From: Anisus vortex
Taxonomy: Eukaryota; Mollusca; Gastropoda; Planorbidae
Length of the DNA: 64,000 nucleotides
Assembly (NCBI GenBank): GCA_949126835.1
Contig: OX421508.1
Location: 310,001 to 374,000, forward strand
Direction: 5' to 3'
The notes under the pieces are model-generated. The model saw nothing but the letters and a program-made list of their open reading frames with translations, did not search any database and was not told where the DNA came from. The position numbers and the translations under genes are program-made. This document shows, in pieces, positions 1-10,265 of the stretch; position 1 is the stretch's first letter; the number at the start of each line of letters is the position of its first letter.

Positions 1-395
1 CAACTCAGCGCCCTCACGACTTACGATTCACGAACTGACTTGAAGGTCACTTCATTTCACTATGATATTCCGCAGCCGCATCGCATCCAGGATGTGGCCG
101 GGGGAACTGAGGGGTTGCCTTTCTGCACTCCACTACGCACATCGAGGTTGCCAAACTAAGTTGCCTACCAGTATGTTAGGGCATTCTTTCATATTTTCTA
201 AACATAAATAAAATACCTTCGCCTTTCATTACCAAGTAATCCATCTGCCTATGCTAGTAGCGCAGAAGCACTAAACTTTAATACAGTTTATATTTTTAAA
301 TCCCCAAATAAAAAAAAATCCTCAATTTTGCGCCCCCAAAAATTTTGCACCCTAAGGCGGCCGCCTAGTTCGTCTATATGGATGAGCCGGCCCTG
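1..395. mobile_element. hAT-type MITE, right end only (cut by window edge)
   Basis: The segment ends in GATGAGCCGGCCCTG at 395. Read on the other strand this is a CAGGGCCGGCTCATC terminus, the CAGGG-type end usual for hAT elements. The sequence just inside (GCGGCCGCC, AAAATTTTGCACCC) is the kind of GC-rich terminal stretch seen in non-autonomous hAT copies. The left end lies outside the window, so neither the terminal repeat pair nor the 8-bp target duplication can be tested. No coding capacity is seen. Confidence 0.45.
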
Positions 396-965
396 GGCTT
401 ATGCGTTCCATATTGATTTTGATAGGCCTATAGACATTGATATTGGCATTGTGCATGAAATATTATTCAATAATATAACTAAAAATTAATGGAAGAAAAC
501 ACGCATCAGTTTGCAAATATCAAATATATAGCACATAGCACCTTCATATTCTCTTAATTATTTCATGCTATAGGTTAATAAACACTTTTCTTTGTAAATA
601 GTTGCAGTTTAAACTGTTTATAGTCTATAGACTATAATAGGCCTACCATAGTAGAATAGTTAGCTATATGATAGGCCGATTTGATATGCATATATAGGCC
701 TACTAATTTAAATAATAGGGCCTACATACTATAGGCCTATATTAATAATTTATATAGGCCTATAGCCTGTAGCTAGGCCTACTAATATAATATATACATA
801 CAATATTTAAACGATAAACAATAGCATAATATGGAACATAGGCCTAGGCATAGGCCTTTTCAGAATCAAACTGTGATGAGCTTGACTTTGACTTTTCAAG
901 GTTCTTTTGTGACATCGAAATCGAACGATTGTAAAATTAATAATAATTAAAAGCTACGATTTCTA
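396..965. other. AT-rich non-coding DNA with dense TAGGCCTA words
   Basis: No gene is seen. The word AGGCCTA/TAGGCCT recurs many times here (for example near 425, 675, 705, 720, 735, 760, 775 and 845) and is scattered through other unassigned parts of the window. It looks like a genome-wide compositional habit or a decayed dispersed repeat rather than a site with a function. Confidence 0.5.
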
Positions 966-1168
966 TAGCTATGTTGACTCTAATACTGGTTAGATCTGTG
1001 TATGTATACTATGCTGAGTCTAATACTGGTTAGATCTGTGTATGTATACTATGTTGACTCTAATACTGGTTAGATCTGTGTATGTATACTATGTTGACTC
1101 TAAAACTGGTTAGATCTATGTGTGAATACTATGCTGACTCTAATACTGGTTAGATCTATGTATGAATG
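966..1168. repeat. 40-bp tandem repeat, 5 copies
   Basis: The unit begins ATGTTGACTCTAATACTGGT. It recurs at 971, 1011, 1051, 1091 and 1131, exactly 40 bp apart, with a few substitutions per copy. From 1169 to 1504 there is only AT-rich sequence without a recognisable feature. Confidence 0.9.
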
Positions 1169-1504
1169 GGAAAAATGTGTTTTTAAATGTCAGATTTATA
1201 TCTTTATTTTAAGTCATAGGCCTATCTATTGCTTTAAAAAGCAAAATCTATTTCTTAATTTTAAATGACCAATACACTCATTGTAACATATTCAAGTGTA
1301 GGCCTACACCAATAATTTTTAAGCTTGTGTCCTTCATTATGCACATGAAACGACAATAAGACATTTGTACAGCTTTAAAATAACCAGCAATAGGACAAAG
1401 GATTTGAAAATTATTTTATTAAGTTCGGAAACTTTCTAATAAATTTTAAATTATATAATAAATAAAAAAAGGTTTAAGTATTAAATAAATAAATAGCAAA
1501 TCAT

Positions 1505-1945
1505 CACAAATGTATTCTTACTCATACATACGTCTTACTCGTACATACGTCTTACTCGTACATACGTCTTACTCGTACATACGTCTTACTCATACATATG
1601 TCTTACTCATACATACGTCTTACTCATACATACGTCTTACTCATACATACGTCTTACTCGTACATACGTCTTACTCATACATACGTCTTACTCGTACATA
1701 CGTCTTACTCGTACATACGTCTTACTCATACATACGTCTTACTCGTACATACGTCTTACTCGTACATACGTCTTACTCGTACATACGTCTTACTCGTACA
1801 TACGTCTTACTCGTACATATGTCTTAATCGCACACACGTCTTATTCGTACATACGTCTTACTGGTACATACGTCTTACTCGTACATACGTCTTAATCGTA
1901 CACACGTCTAACTCGTACATACGTCTTATATAAGCCTTACTCATA
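1505..1945. repeat. 17-bp tandem repeat, about 26 copies
   Basis: The unit is TCTTACTCGTACATACG with CG/CA variation at one position. Because 17 is not a multiple of three, all three forward frames are traversed every 51 bases. This creates open frames of just over 100 codons that repeat a Tyr/Ser/Leu-rich motif, and I do not regard them as genes. Confidence 0.92.
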
Positions 1946-2149
1946 CATACGTCCTCAAATATATGTCTTACAATCTGACCCTGGAAATTACAGCTCTGTT
2001 TTTCTTACGATCATTGCATGCAAAATACTACAATATATAGTGTTTTAGTAAATCATCTAGACAAACATAATGCACTTTGCCCACACCAACATGGCTACAG
2101 GAGAAACAGATCATGTGAAACATAAGTACTTGTCTAAAGAGTGAAATAA

Positions 2150-2425
2150 TAAGAATCATATTGGTACTATATTACTCGATATTTCAAAGCATTCGATAAG
2201 GCTTAACATACTAGTTTACTAAGAAAACAAACTTCATTTGTCGGCATCTCTGGTTCATTACATAAGTGGATTCGAGACTTTCTGTTAGGTGGAAAACAAA
2301 TTGTAATAATTAATACCTATATCTAAATCAACATCAATAACTGTAAGCTCAGGAGTTCCAGGAGGCACTTGTCTAGAGCCCATACTATTTTTAATTAACA
2401 TAAATAATTTACCCCCATAGCATCA
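2150..2425 (+). pseudogene. LINE reverse-transcriptase fragment
   Basis: Conceptual translation gives relics of non-LTR retrotransposon RT blocks in order. There is an ILLDISK-type motif A neighbourhood near 2165-2195, and then SSGVPGG...EPILFLINI near 2345-2405, matching the motif B consensus SGVPQGSVLGPILFLIYI. Stops and frame changes separate the blocks, and no ORF1, endonuclease or 3' end is visible. It is a dead 5'- and 3'-truncated fragment, probably Jockey/CR1-like, though the clade is inferred. Confidence 0.6.
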
Positions 2426-2465
2426 TTTCTACCACAAAAGTAAGACAGAAAATCTAACTAGAGTA

Positions 2466-2764
2466 GCCTAAGTTGTTCCACTCAGAAATGTGCCAACTGC
2501 TATGTTATTCCACCCAGAATTGTGCCAACTGCTAAGTTGTCCCACACAGAAATGTGCCAACTGCTAAGTTGTTCTACCCAGAAATGTGACGACTGCTAAG
2601 TTGTTCGACTCAGAAATGTGCCAACTGCTAAATTGTTCCACCCAGAAATATGCCAACTACTAAGTTGTTCCCTTGAAATGTGCCAACTGCTATGTAATTT
2701 TACCCAGAAATGTGCCAACTATTAAGTTATTCCACTCAGAATTGTGCCAACTTCTAAGTTATTC
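2466..2764. repeat. 32-bp minisatellite, left part
   Basis: The unit starts CCAACTGCTAAGTTGTTCCA and continues CCCAGAAATGTG, giving a 32-bp period. About nine diverged copies are present. The same unit resumes at 5928, so this array is split by the transposon between. Confidence 0.9.
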
Positions 2765-3229
2765 AAGGTACTCCAGTAACCCAGTTGCAACGAAAAAACC
2801 TTGTCGGTATCGTTTTTTTGATTTTGATAAATTATTGTAAACCAACATCCTAGAAATGCGTTTTTGTGTTTAAAAATCATATTTGATGATCGTAATATTC
2901 TTTAAAATATGTTTAAAAGAGGGGGGTCGAGGGAAAAAACAACAAAAGGATTGAAAATTTAGTACTTTCGGTCCTTGGTTACGTAAGAAATAAACAATAC
3001 CAATGCTACACATTTGGTATCGTTGGAAAGCTTAGTTTTTCACGCTTCCGATTATCGTGTCAGCAAATATATCTAAAAATAAGGACTAGGATTACCAAGC
3101 GTTATTTTTAGATGTCTGCCTTGACATGAACATTTACTGATTGGTTGAACTTATAAACCCGATAAAACTCATTGGCTATCTATTTATAGATACACAACAA
3201 CATTGACCTATTTAGCTTGTTGGGTCAAT

Positions 3230-3364
3230 TTCTTTTCAACGGCAGACAACAATGCATCATTCCGACGCCATTTAACTTATTTCCTGTCGCCGAAGCTAAA
3301 CTGTACAATAGACCGATTTTTTACACTTCATTCACATTTTGGATAACGAAATTTTATCAGACAA
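3230..3364 (+). other. Candidate 5' untranslated exon of the transposon gene
   Basis: A consensus splice donor (AA|GTAAGT, GTAAGT at 3365-3370) ends a GC-richer stretch inside the element. A matching acceptor with a T-rich tract (GTTTTTTCTAATAG, AG at 4033-4034) lies eight bases before the ATG at 4043. Together they imply an intron of about 670 bp in the 5' leader. The start of the exon is not determined. Confidence 0.4.
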
Positions 3365-4042
3365 GTAAGTAAATGCAATATTTTTAATATTTTAATAGCC
3401 TAAATGCTTAATTTTAGTCCATTTACCGATCGAAAAATGTAGGCATATTTCCCATGCTCATGCTGTAGGCCTACATTCCTACATGCTGCATGCTAAGCAA
3501 GTCTTACTACTAATACTATTAGTAGTTTAGCCTAGCCATGCTTCGTAAAGGAAAATAATATGCATATCCCTAAACTTACTAGTTGCTTTGGTATAAGCAT
3601 TACATATCTTAGCCTAATATAAACACATCTACTAAACATTTGGTTTGTTTTATTAATGAAAATTAAGATTTACGTTTATCATATTTACTAGACTAGACCT
3701 ATTAATTATTAGATTTAGGGTAGTCAAGGCCTAGGCCCTACCTAGGCTTAGCTTATTTATATAATAAAATAAAATCGGCTTGTTTTCATTGTCTTAGTTT
3801 ATGTTAAATTACTGGCTAATTGGAAGGAACGTCTGTTACTTATAAGAATACGATTCATAATTTATATTTAGGCCTACTGACCTCAATGTTGGTTATTATA
3901 TTGTTTGTAGGCCTTAGCATAGTAGGCTTGATTTAGTGAGCATTTTAGTTGTTTACTTCAACAAATTAGGCATATAACAAATTTATTAGACTATATATGG
4001 CCACTAATATTGTTGTTGTTGTTTTTTCTAATAGTATCCATT

Positions 4043-4649
4043 ATGCCACGCCAAAAGTTGATCGACACTCTCAGCCGTAAAAAGAAACTGCACCTCATCA
4101 CAGCCAGGGCAGCCCGAAGGTCTTCCAGTGATCCGACGCCTATGCCTATACCTATTCCAACAGTGTCACCAACTACACCTGAACTTCCCACTGAATCGCC
4201 TTCATCAGCCTCCAAGTCGAAGTTGGAACATTTCAGCATGAAGACTTGTACTAATTTCACCACACAGACGGTATTATTAGATAACTTCGTCGGTGCCTTC
4301 AAGGAAAAACCCAGAGTGCATCCACTCACTCATTTGGTCCCGATGCCCCAAAAATATTTTTGTTCAGAGGAGGCGGTTAGAAATTTCTGTAGCGGTTGGG
4401 GAATTTAATATGGGCTCCAGGGCATCCCATGATTTTCTTTTGAATTTAGGTTTATTTATAGGGAAACAAACAGAAAGATTGGGTAGAAAAAGAGATAGCC
4501 GTAGAATAAGTAAAGCTGAAAATGATATAAAATTAAATGTTAAAAAAAGGAGGTTATTAATTTAAAAAGCAGAGATAAGGGAATCTGGTAGGAATTTGGT
4601 TAAAGAAGATGGTCCACAGTATATTGCGGGGGGTTCAACTGATATCTGA
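4043..4649 (+). pseudogene. Transposase relic (Mutator-like transposase-domain type)
   Basis: The start is chosen at 4043 because it lies just after a good splice acceptor; the frame is open upstream only through intron sequence. The N-terminal part reads MPRQKLIDTLSRKKKL followed by a Ser/Pro/Thr-rich linker and runs to a stop at 4406. From about 4390 the coding resemblance moves to another frame: a block around VGEFNMGSRASHDFLL, then KKRRLLI, a TAA at 4563, and a tail EDGPQYIAGG ending at 4649. The order of N-G-x-A, LG-x(3)-GK, basic KKRR and a terminal EG-P-x-Y-x-GG resembles the C-terminus of invertebrate proteins annotated as Mutator-like transposase domain. The catalytic middle is absent, so the gene is internally deleted and frameshifted. 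Family assignment comes from memory of such tails and needs a profile search. Confidence 0.45.
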
Positions 4650-5927
4650 ATTTTTTTTTCTTTTTCCTTTTTTAGATTCGGGTTAGAGGGGGGGGGGGGG
4701 GTAACTTCTGATCTACACCAGTTAATGTGAGCCTACATTTTTGTCTTCACATTCTTTATTATTATTGTCTAATTGTTTTACATTCTTCTTTTGCATCATT
4801 CTGGCAAATTAATTATTATATTATTATTCAAGGGTATAGGGCTTTTTTTTTGTCTGTGTGGTGATGTGGACAAATATTTTTATACTTATTGTTTAAATTC
4901 CAGAATTAATTTAGAGCCTGGTGAAGGCAATAAACTTTCTTGTTCTTGTGTAGTTGGTGATGTTGCAAGTTATGTCACTTTTACAGTCTATGAATTATTT
5001 TTTTCTCAGTTTTTCTTTACATGTTTTGTTCACTTTTCATTTTATCGCGGTATAAGAATAGTGATTTAAATTACTGTGTAATAATAATTTCCTTGCAAAT
5101 TCTGCTCATTTCTATATATTTTTAAAATGAAAATTTAATCCTTATTAAATAATCAAACAAAATTAGAAATTTTTCAGCAATGTAATTTTTTTTTTTTTTT
5201 TTTCACTATTTGCTTTACAAATCTGCGTAAGCGTATTGTGAGAATAAATTCATAAATATAGTTTCCTTTACTATTTTTCACCAAAAGGAGTTTTTATTTA
5301 TTGCTAGGTGGCACCCGCACTACATTTGATTATAAAATGCTGATATATATACATAACTTTTTTTTTAGAAGCATTTTAATACTTTTTCTTCGTTTTTCTC
5401 CGCTAAGTGTTTTTATTATTTGTCGAGCACAAAGGTACTCATTTCTAAAAAAGTATTACAGCCACAGTCCTAAAAATTTGCATGGTTATTTCTTGTAGTA
5501 TTTTAAACATTTGGGCATAAGCTTAATTGTATGTGATTCATTGTTACAATTTTGTAGCTATTTCGCTATCATACCCCCCAAAAAAATTGGTAATATAGCG
5601 TGACCCATATTATATTCAACCTATAAAGATTCCCATAAACTTTTTGTAAAAAAAGACCTTCTAGAACAATTACAAACATCTTTCTTTATGTGTATGCCAA
5701 GTTTCATTGCTATATCTTAATAAAGTTTTGTGTAACATGTACTTGTTAAAAAGGCCAAAAACACTGTATAAAATAAAGATTCTCGCAATAAAAGCAAAAA
5801 AAATTTTTTTACAAAACTATAACACCCATTTTTTGTCATGTTTCATATATGTTGTTTGTGAAATGAAAAAAAAATTGATCAAAATTGATAAATACAGAAA
5901 AAAGTTATGAGGGTACCTTTACCACCT

Positions 5928-6115
5928 CAAACCAGAAATGTGCCAACTGCTAAGTTGTTCCACCCAGAAATGTGCCAACTGCTAAGTTGTTCCACCCAGA
6001 AATGTGCCAACTGCTATGTTATTCCACCCAGAAATGTGCCAACTGCTATGTTTTTCCACCCAGAAATGTGCCGACTGATAAGTTGTTCCACCCAGAAATG
6101 TGCCAACTGCTAAGG
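5928..6115. repeat. 32-bp minisatellite, right part
   Basis: This is the continuation of the array at 2466-2764 with the same CCAACTGCTAAGTTGTTCCA unit at exact 32-bp spacing (for example 5943 and 5975). The copies are more uniform than on the left. The array is interrupted by the transposon at 2765-5919. Confidence 0.92.
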
Positions 6116-6325
6116 GTTTAGAAAAAAAGAAACAAAAACATACTATTCCTTTCATGGAAAAATTCAAAACCAAAATTAAAACTGCAAAGTTCTCAGAAGT
6201 ACTTGAAAAAATGAAGAAAAAACGGAAAGTTTCTTCAAGTCTCACAATTTTATTAAAGATTCAAATTTAAACTTTGGTTTCAATTATTTCATGGTATTAA
6301 GTTTAAATGTATAAAGCAACTGTGC

Positions 6326-6391
6326 AAATAAGTATATACAACAATAAGTATATACAACAATAAGTATATACAACAATAAGTATATACAACA
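6326..6391. repeat. 16-bp tandem repeat, 4 copies
   Basis: AATAAGTATATACAAC is repeated four times with no mismatch. It lies downstream of the zinc-finger gene on its strand. AATAAA read on the minus strand at 6248-6253 is a possible polyadenylation signal for that gene. Confidence 0.85.
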
Positions 6392-6575
6392 CATTTAGAT
6401 GAATTTTTCCTGTAATCTAAAGGTAGACAATGTAATGATGCACTGGATATTACATAATAGAAGATAAGTCATATTTTTAATAAAAAATTTATACTCAAAT
6501 TGTATATACAATGAAAATACTTTACTAGTCAGCAAAAAAACAGTATTAATGGATACCATTGAGTCAATGAAGTTT

Positions 6576-8732
6576 TTACTCAATCTGTGTGTGGCGCTGA
6601 TTGCCTCTGTTTAAAAAAATGTCTTGACTTGAAATACATTGCAGTTCATGAAGACATAGTGACGTCTGCAGCTTGAAACATCTGCCACAATAGGAACATT
6701 CGTATTTCACAGGGAACATGCGTTTCTTTAGGTCTGATGACGTCATCGCTCCTTGCTCGAAACGGAAGTACTCGTCTTCATTCTCCAACATCGACCTGGA
6801 CTTTCGTTTTTCAAAGCTGATGCACTTTGTTTTACAGACGTTTGCGTGTGACCCAGTGTGTGACGTAATAGCTGACGTAATAGTTGGCGCATATTGTGAG
6901 TTTGGTGGCGAGTAAGTTCTGGAGATGATCTTGTCTGACACTGAAGGTTGAGTAAAAATATGCGGAATCTCCTCTGCAGGACACAGGGGCGTGTCCTGTG
7001 TATCATTCAATACACGAGGCACATCATTACCCTTTATATTCATCATTTCTCCAGGCCCCTCCGTGCTTAAACGAGAAACTAATATTTCAGAGTCAAACTC
7101 GACTGTCCCTTTTGTCGCCCACATACACGTCTTGTTGTGAGATCCCTTTGACGTGTGAGATCCCTGTGACGTGTGACATCCCTGTGACGTGTGAGATCCC
7201 TTTGACGTGTTTGGACTGAAAGTTAATTTCGAAGATTTCTTCAAAGGGAATGTTTTATTTTCCACTGGACATTTCTTTCTCAATGAAATTCTTTTTATTC
7301 TCGGCAAGTCTGTTTTATAGTGCACCTTGTGGTGACGTTCCAGGTTGCTCTTGTGACTTGTGGCGTAGCCGCAGAGGGCACAGAAAAAATCTTTTTGTCC
7401 ACTATGAACAGTCAAGTGTCGCCGGAGAAGAGCTTTTCTGCAGAAGTTTCTAGAACATATCTGGCATCTGTAGCCACCCTTGTGGAAAACTGAATTGTGC
7501 TCACGCAAGGAGGCCTTGCTCTGGAACACAATCCCGCAGCACTCTAGGCTTTTAGAAGTTTCTTGATGCATCGTGACGATGTGTCTCTTCAAGTTATTCT
7601 TTCTATCTGTTGTATATCTGCAGTGGGGACAGCGGAAAACTTTCTTCATGCCCGGGGACGTCTGATATGAATGTGGCGTGCCTGTCGACTGAATGACTTC
7701 TAACTCTGCTTTCTCTTTAGGTATTGACCTTGAGATGACATCACTTGATTGTTCAGATTCTTGTATTAACATGTTCATTATATCTTCACCTTTCTTTTTC
7801 TTCCCACTTACACAGGTTTTCTGTATCTTGGGGTTTGACTTTGTTAAAGGAAGGTTTGTAGTGAACTCAATTGGATTGGATTTATTCAAAGTTTTTTCTT
7901 TTCCATGGCGACACACTTTGTTTTGATTCTCATTAATATCTAGCTTCAAGTTTCTATTTATAGAAATGGGCAGCATAAAATGTTTTCTTGATTTTCTTAA
8001 AGGTAATGAACGAATTTTAGAGCTTTTCTCGAAATTGCCCGTTTCTAAATGTAAGTTTTGACTAACGCAGTTTGGCTTTAACATTACTGCCACTTTGTCA
8101 GAGTTAGAGCCTGAATGACGTTTTGATTTGGTCTCAGGATTATTCGGCTTCATGAAACTTGAAGTTGGGCTGTCAATGGGACGTGTAGATATTGTTTTTT
8201 TACATAAAGGGCCAGTATTCAAACTAAGACTGTTGTTGTGTAGAAGCTGTAGATGTAGAAGTGCTTTCAACTCATGGCTTAATGCGCTTGGATTGTGCAG
8301 CGCTGTTGGATTAGACAACAGCTCTGTTAATAAGCTGTTCGCTGTTTCATGGTGGTAGTCATGGGTGGGGGGAATAAATTCTACACCATAGGCTGGTTTC
8401 CCCATACTTCTGGTAACAGAGTCGGCTCCCCAGGCGCCGAGAAGGCTGAAGGAAACAGGCAGTCCGGCGTAGACGTTGGTTAGCCGGATGGCCACTGGCT
8501 TTAGAACCGTGCTTGTGATTCCTGCAGATTCATGCGGATAGTAAGATTGTAAAACTGGGTCAAGGTTAAGTCTCTGGGCAGTCATGGGCAGTAACCATTG
8601 GTCTAGACATTGGTCTAGACAGCTATTATGACTGTAGATGTCGCTTACGTTAGCATTTGGTGTCGAGATTAAATGTTGCTGGTGCCAAGCATTTGGTGTC
8701 GAGATTATATGTTTCTGGTGCCAAGGTTCCAT
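6576..8732 (-). CDS. C2H2 zinc-finger protein, 718 aa
   Basis: This is probably a nuclear DNA-binding protein and the only convincing host gene here. A mostly disordered N-terminal 365 residues, with basic stretches near 248-310, precede a cluster of fingers. Finger 1 is at 366-389 (C368, C371, H384, H389). A degenerate finger is at 396-417, where the first cysteines are adjacent (C398, C399) before H412 and H417. Finger 3 is at 421-443 (C423, C426, H439, H443) and finger 4 at 449-471 (C451, C454, H467, H471). A separate last finger near the C-terminus is C2HC (C679, C682, H695, C699). Residues 510-532 are a short GSHTS-type repeat encoded by an 18-bp DNA tandem repeat. There is no KRAB, SCAN or BTB domain. 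The start is the first ATG of the frame. CTCAG at 8753-8757 on the minus strand could be a splice acceptor just upstream, implying a non-coding first exon. The finger spacing does not identify an orthologue, so no symbol is given. Confidence 0.8.
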   Translation of the reverse strand: MEPWHQKHIISTPNAWHQQHLISTPNANVSDIYSHNSCLDQCLDQWLLPMTAQRLNLDPVLQSYYPHESAGITSTVLKPVAIRLTNVYAGLPVSFSLLGAWGADSVTRSMGKPAYGVEFIPPTHDYHHETANSLLTELLSNPTALHNPSALSHELKALLHLQLLHNNSLSLNTGPLCKKTISTRPIDSPTSSFMKPNNPETKSKRHSGSNSDKVAVMLKPNCVSQNLHLETGNFEKSSKIRSLPLRKSRKHFMLPISINRNLKLDINENQNKVCRHGKEKTLNKSNPIEFTTNLPLTKSNPKIQKTCVSGKKKKGEDIMNMLIQESEQSSDVISRSIPKEKAELEVIQSTGTPHSYQTSPGMKKVFRCPHCRYTTDRKNNLKRHIVTMHQETSKSLECCGIVFQSKASLREHNSVFHKGGYRCQICSRNFCRKALLRRHLTVHSGQKDFFCALCGYATSHKSNLERHHKVHYKTDLPRIKRISLRKKCPVENKTFPLKKSSKLTFSPNTSKGSHTSQGCHTSQGSHTSKGSHNKTCMWATKGTVEFDSEILVSRLSTEGPGEMMNIKGNDVPRVLNDTQDTPLCPAEEIPHIFTQPSVSDKIISRTYSPPNSQYAPTITSAITSHTGSHANVCKTKCISFEKRKSRSMLENEDEYFRFEQGAMTSSDLKKRMFPVKYECSYCGRCFKLQTSLCLHELQCISSQDIFLNRGNQRHTQIE
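7139..7212 (-). repeat. 18-bp tandem repeat inside the zinc-finger gene
   Basis: GATCCCTTTGACGTGTGA-type units are repeated four times. The period is a multiple of three, so the frame is kept and the protein gains a run of GSHTS/GCHTS units between the finger cluster and the C-terminal finger. Copy number is likely variable between individuals. Confidence 0.85.
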
Positions 8733-8774
8733 GTTTTGTTTCTTTTGTTTTCCTGAGGAAATATTTCAAGAGTT

Positions 8775-9226
8775 CAATAATCAATATATATATATATCCA
8801 ATCAATCAAGTTGAATTAATAAATATATATATATCCAATCAATCAAGTTGAATAATTAAATATATATATATAGCCTATCAATCAAGTTGAAATAATCAAT
8901 ATATATATATCCTATCAATCAAGTTGAAATAATCAATATATATATCCTATCAATCAAGTCAAAATAATCAATTTATATATATCCTATCAATCAAGTTGAA
9001 TTAATCAATATATATATATCCTATCAATCAAATTGAATTAATCAATATATATATATATATAATATCAATCAAGTTGAATTAATCAATATATATATATATA
9101 TAGCATTTCAATCAAGTTGAATTAATCAATATATATATATAGCATATCAATCAAGTTGAATTAATCAATATATATATATATATAGTATATCAATCAAGTT
9201 GAATTAATCAATATAGATATATATAT
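8775..9226. repeat. AT-rich 35-45-bp minisatellite, left part
   Basis: The units contain TCAATCAAGTTGAATTAATC followed by a variable (TA)n run, so unit length drifts with the dinucleotide count. About 11 copies. The array is broken at 9226 by an LTR retrotransposon and resumes for about two units at 16005. Confidence 0.9.
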
Positions 9227-9898
9227 TGTCATGTATATTGTTTTTCCAAGAATTGGAACACGCAATGTTTATTCTCCTCTCTCTCTCTTTTCTTACTACA
9301 CGCGATATTAGGACGTTTAGTAGGAAAACGAAAGGTTCTAGGTAATGCTGGGATTCTGTGTTGATCTCAAATTCTCAGAGTCTGGGACGACTCATTATTT
9401 AATAGGGGAAGTTCATATCGTTTTGTTATGAGTTTTGTAATGTTACCATGATTTTCACCCCTACTGGTAGTGGGTCTGTCCCTTGCACCACTCGGATAGT
9501 ATTTAATGATTTGTTTTGTCTGAAAGACAGAGAGTTTCAAAATATGTTCCTTTGAACGTTTGTGTTTGCACTATTTTATTCTAACTGTACATAATAGATA
9601 TATTGTATATATTGAACATACCACCTGAAATAAACTATCAACAACAGTTACACTGAAGCTTCTTTGTCAAGTTACTATCCTATTGTGTTGTATACATTAC
9701 TATAAGATTTATCTACTACCATAATTTACAAGAAAGGAAATGTTGGAATACAAATACTGAATTTGTGCCCAGGACTATAAGAAGAGTTCGTGTAATACTG
9801 AAACATAAATACTAATAATTAAAGTCTCCCCTAGGACTAACGAGAATTATCAGCAAGATCTACACAGCTCTGGCCACAAGGGGATTGTGGACGTAACA
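9227..9898 (+). repeat. 5' LTR of the Gmr1-like element
   Basis: Starts TGTCATGTATATTG and ends GGACGTAACA, matching 15328-16000 with one indel (GGGACG against GGGAACG). An AATAAA polyadenylation signal lies near 9629, followed by about 270 bp that would form the R/U5 end. Identity with the 3' copy continues four bases (AAAT) past the TG...CA boundary. Confidence 0.95.
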
Positions 9899-10019
9899 AA
9901 ATTTGGTGGTCTCGCCCGGTATATTTGAGTTCTACTTTTCCTGACCTAGGATTGACAAGATTTGGTAGTCTCGTTCGGTAGATTTGAGTTCTACTTTTCT
10001 TGATCTAGCTGACCTATAA
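9899..10019 (+). promoter_or_regulatory. Primer-binding site candidate, duplicated in tandem
   Basis: TTTGGTGGTCTCGCCCGG begins three bases after the LTR, where a tRNA primer site is expected, and contains the usual TGG start. A diverged second copy (TTTGGTAGTCTCGTTCGG) follows at 9961, 59 bp later, and the rest of the 59-bp unit is duplicated too. I could not match the tRNA species by eye. Confidence 0.5.
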
Positions 10020-10265
10020 ATATTTTGTGACATTAGTAGTACTGAGAGCGGCATATTTGTGTTTCGTTTTCAGGACTGTGAAACTATTCTTTTTAAAAAG
10101 AGGAGAGAACTGGTTTGCGTTTTTATTCCTTGGGAAGTGTGAAGATTCCACGAAGTGTTTAATATTATATTGTGCAAATTTCTGGACAAATCGTAAGTTG
10201 GAACTTTATATTTTATTATACAATATATACTACTCTACTATAACAAATATTTCGAACGCTATACT

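Larger units (their letters stand above)
2765..5919 (+). mobile_element. DNA transposon, Mutator-like/Kolobok-like, degenerate
   Basis: This 3.16-kb block separates two halves of one 32-bp minisatellite, which marks it as an insertion. Its ends form an imperfect inverted repeat: AAGGTACTCCAGTAAC at 2765 against the reverse complement of GTTATGAGGGTACCTT at 5904-5919, 12 of 16 matching. Inside is a spliced, decayed transposase gene (4043-4649). The 3' part carries the phrase AAGTTTCATTGCTATATC near 5699. The exact boundary is uncertain by about 10 bp and no clean target duplication could be fixed. Superfamily assignment rests on the coding relic and is tentative. Confidence 0.65.

Noticed and set aside
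1505..1945. Regular spaced repeats considered as a CRISPR-like array
   Set aside because: Units are contiguous without unique spacers, in clearly eukaryotic DNA; ordinary tandem repeat. The same applies to the other arrays.
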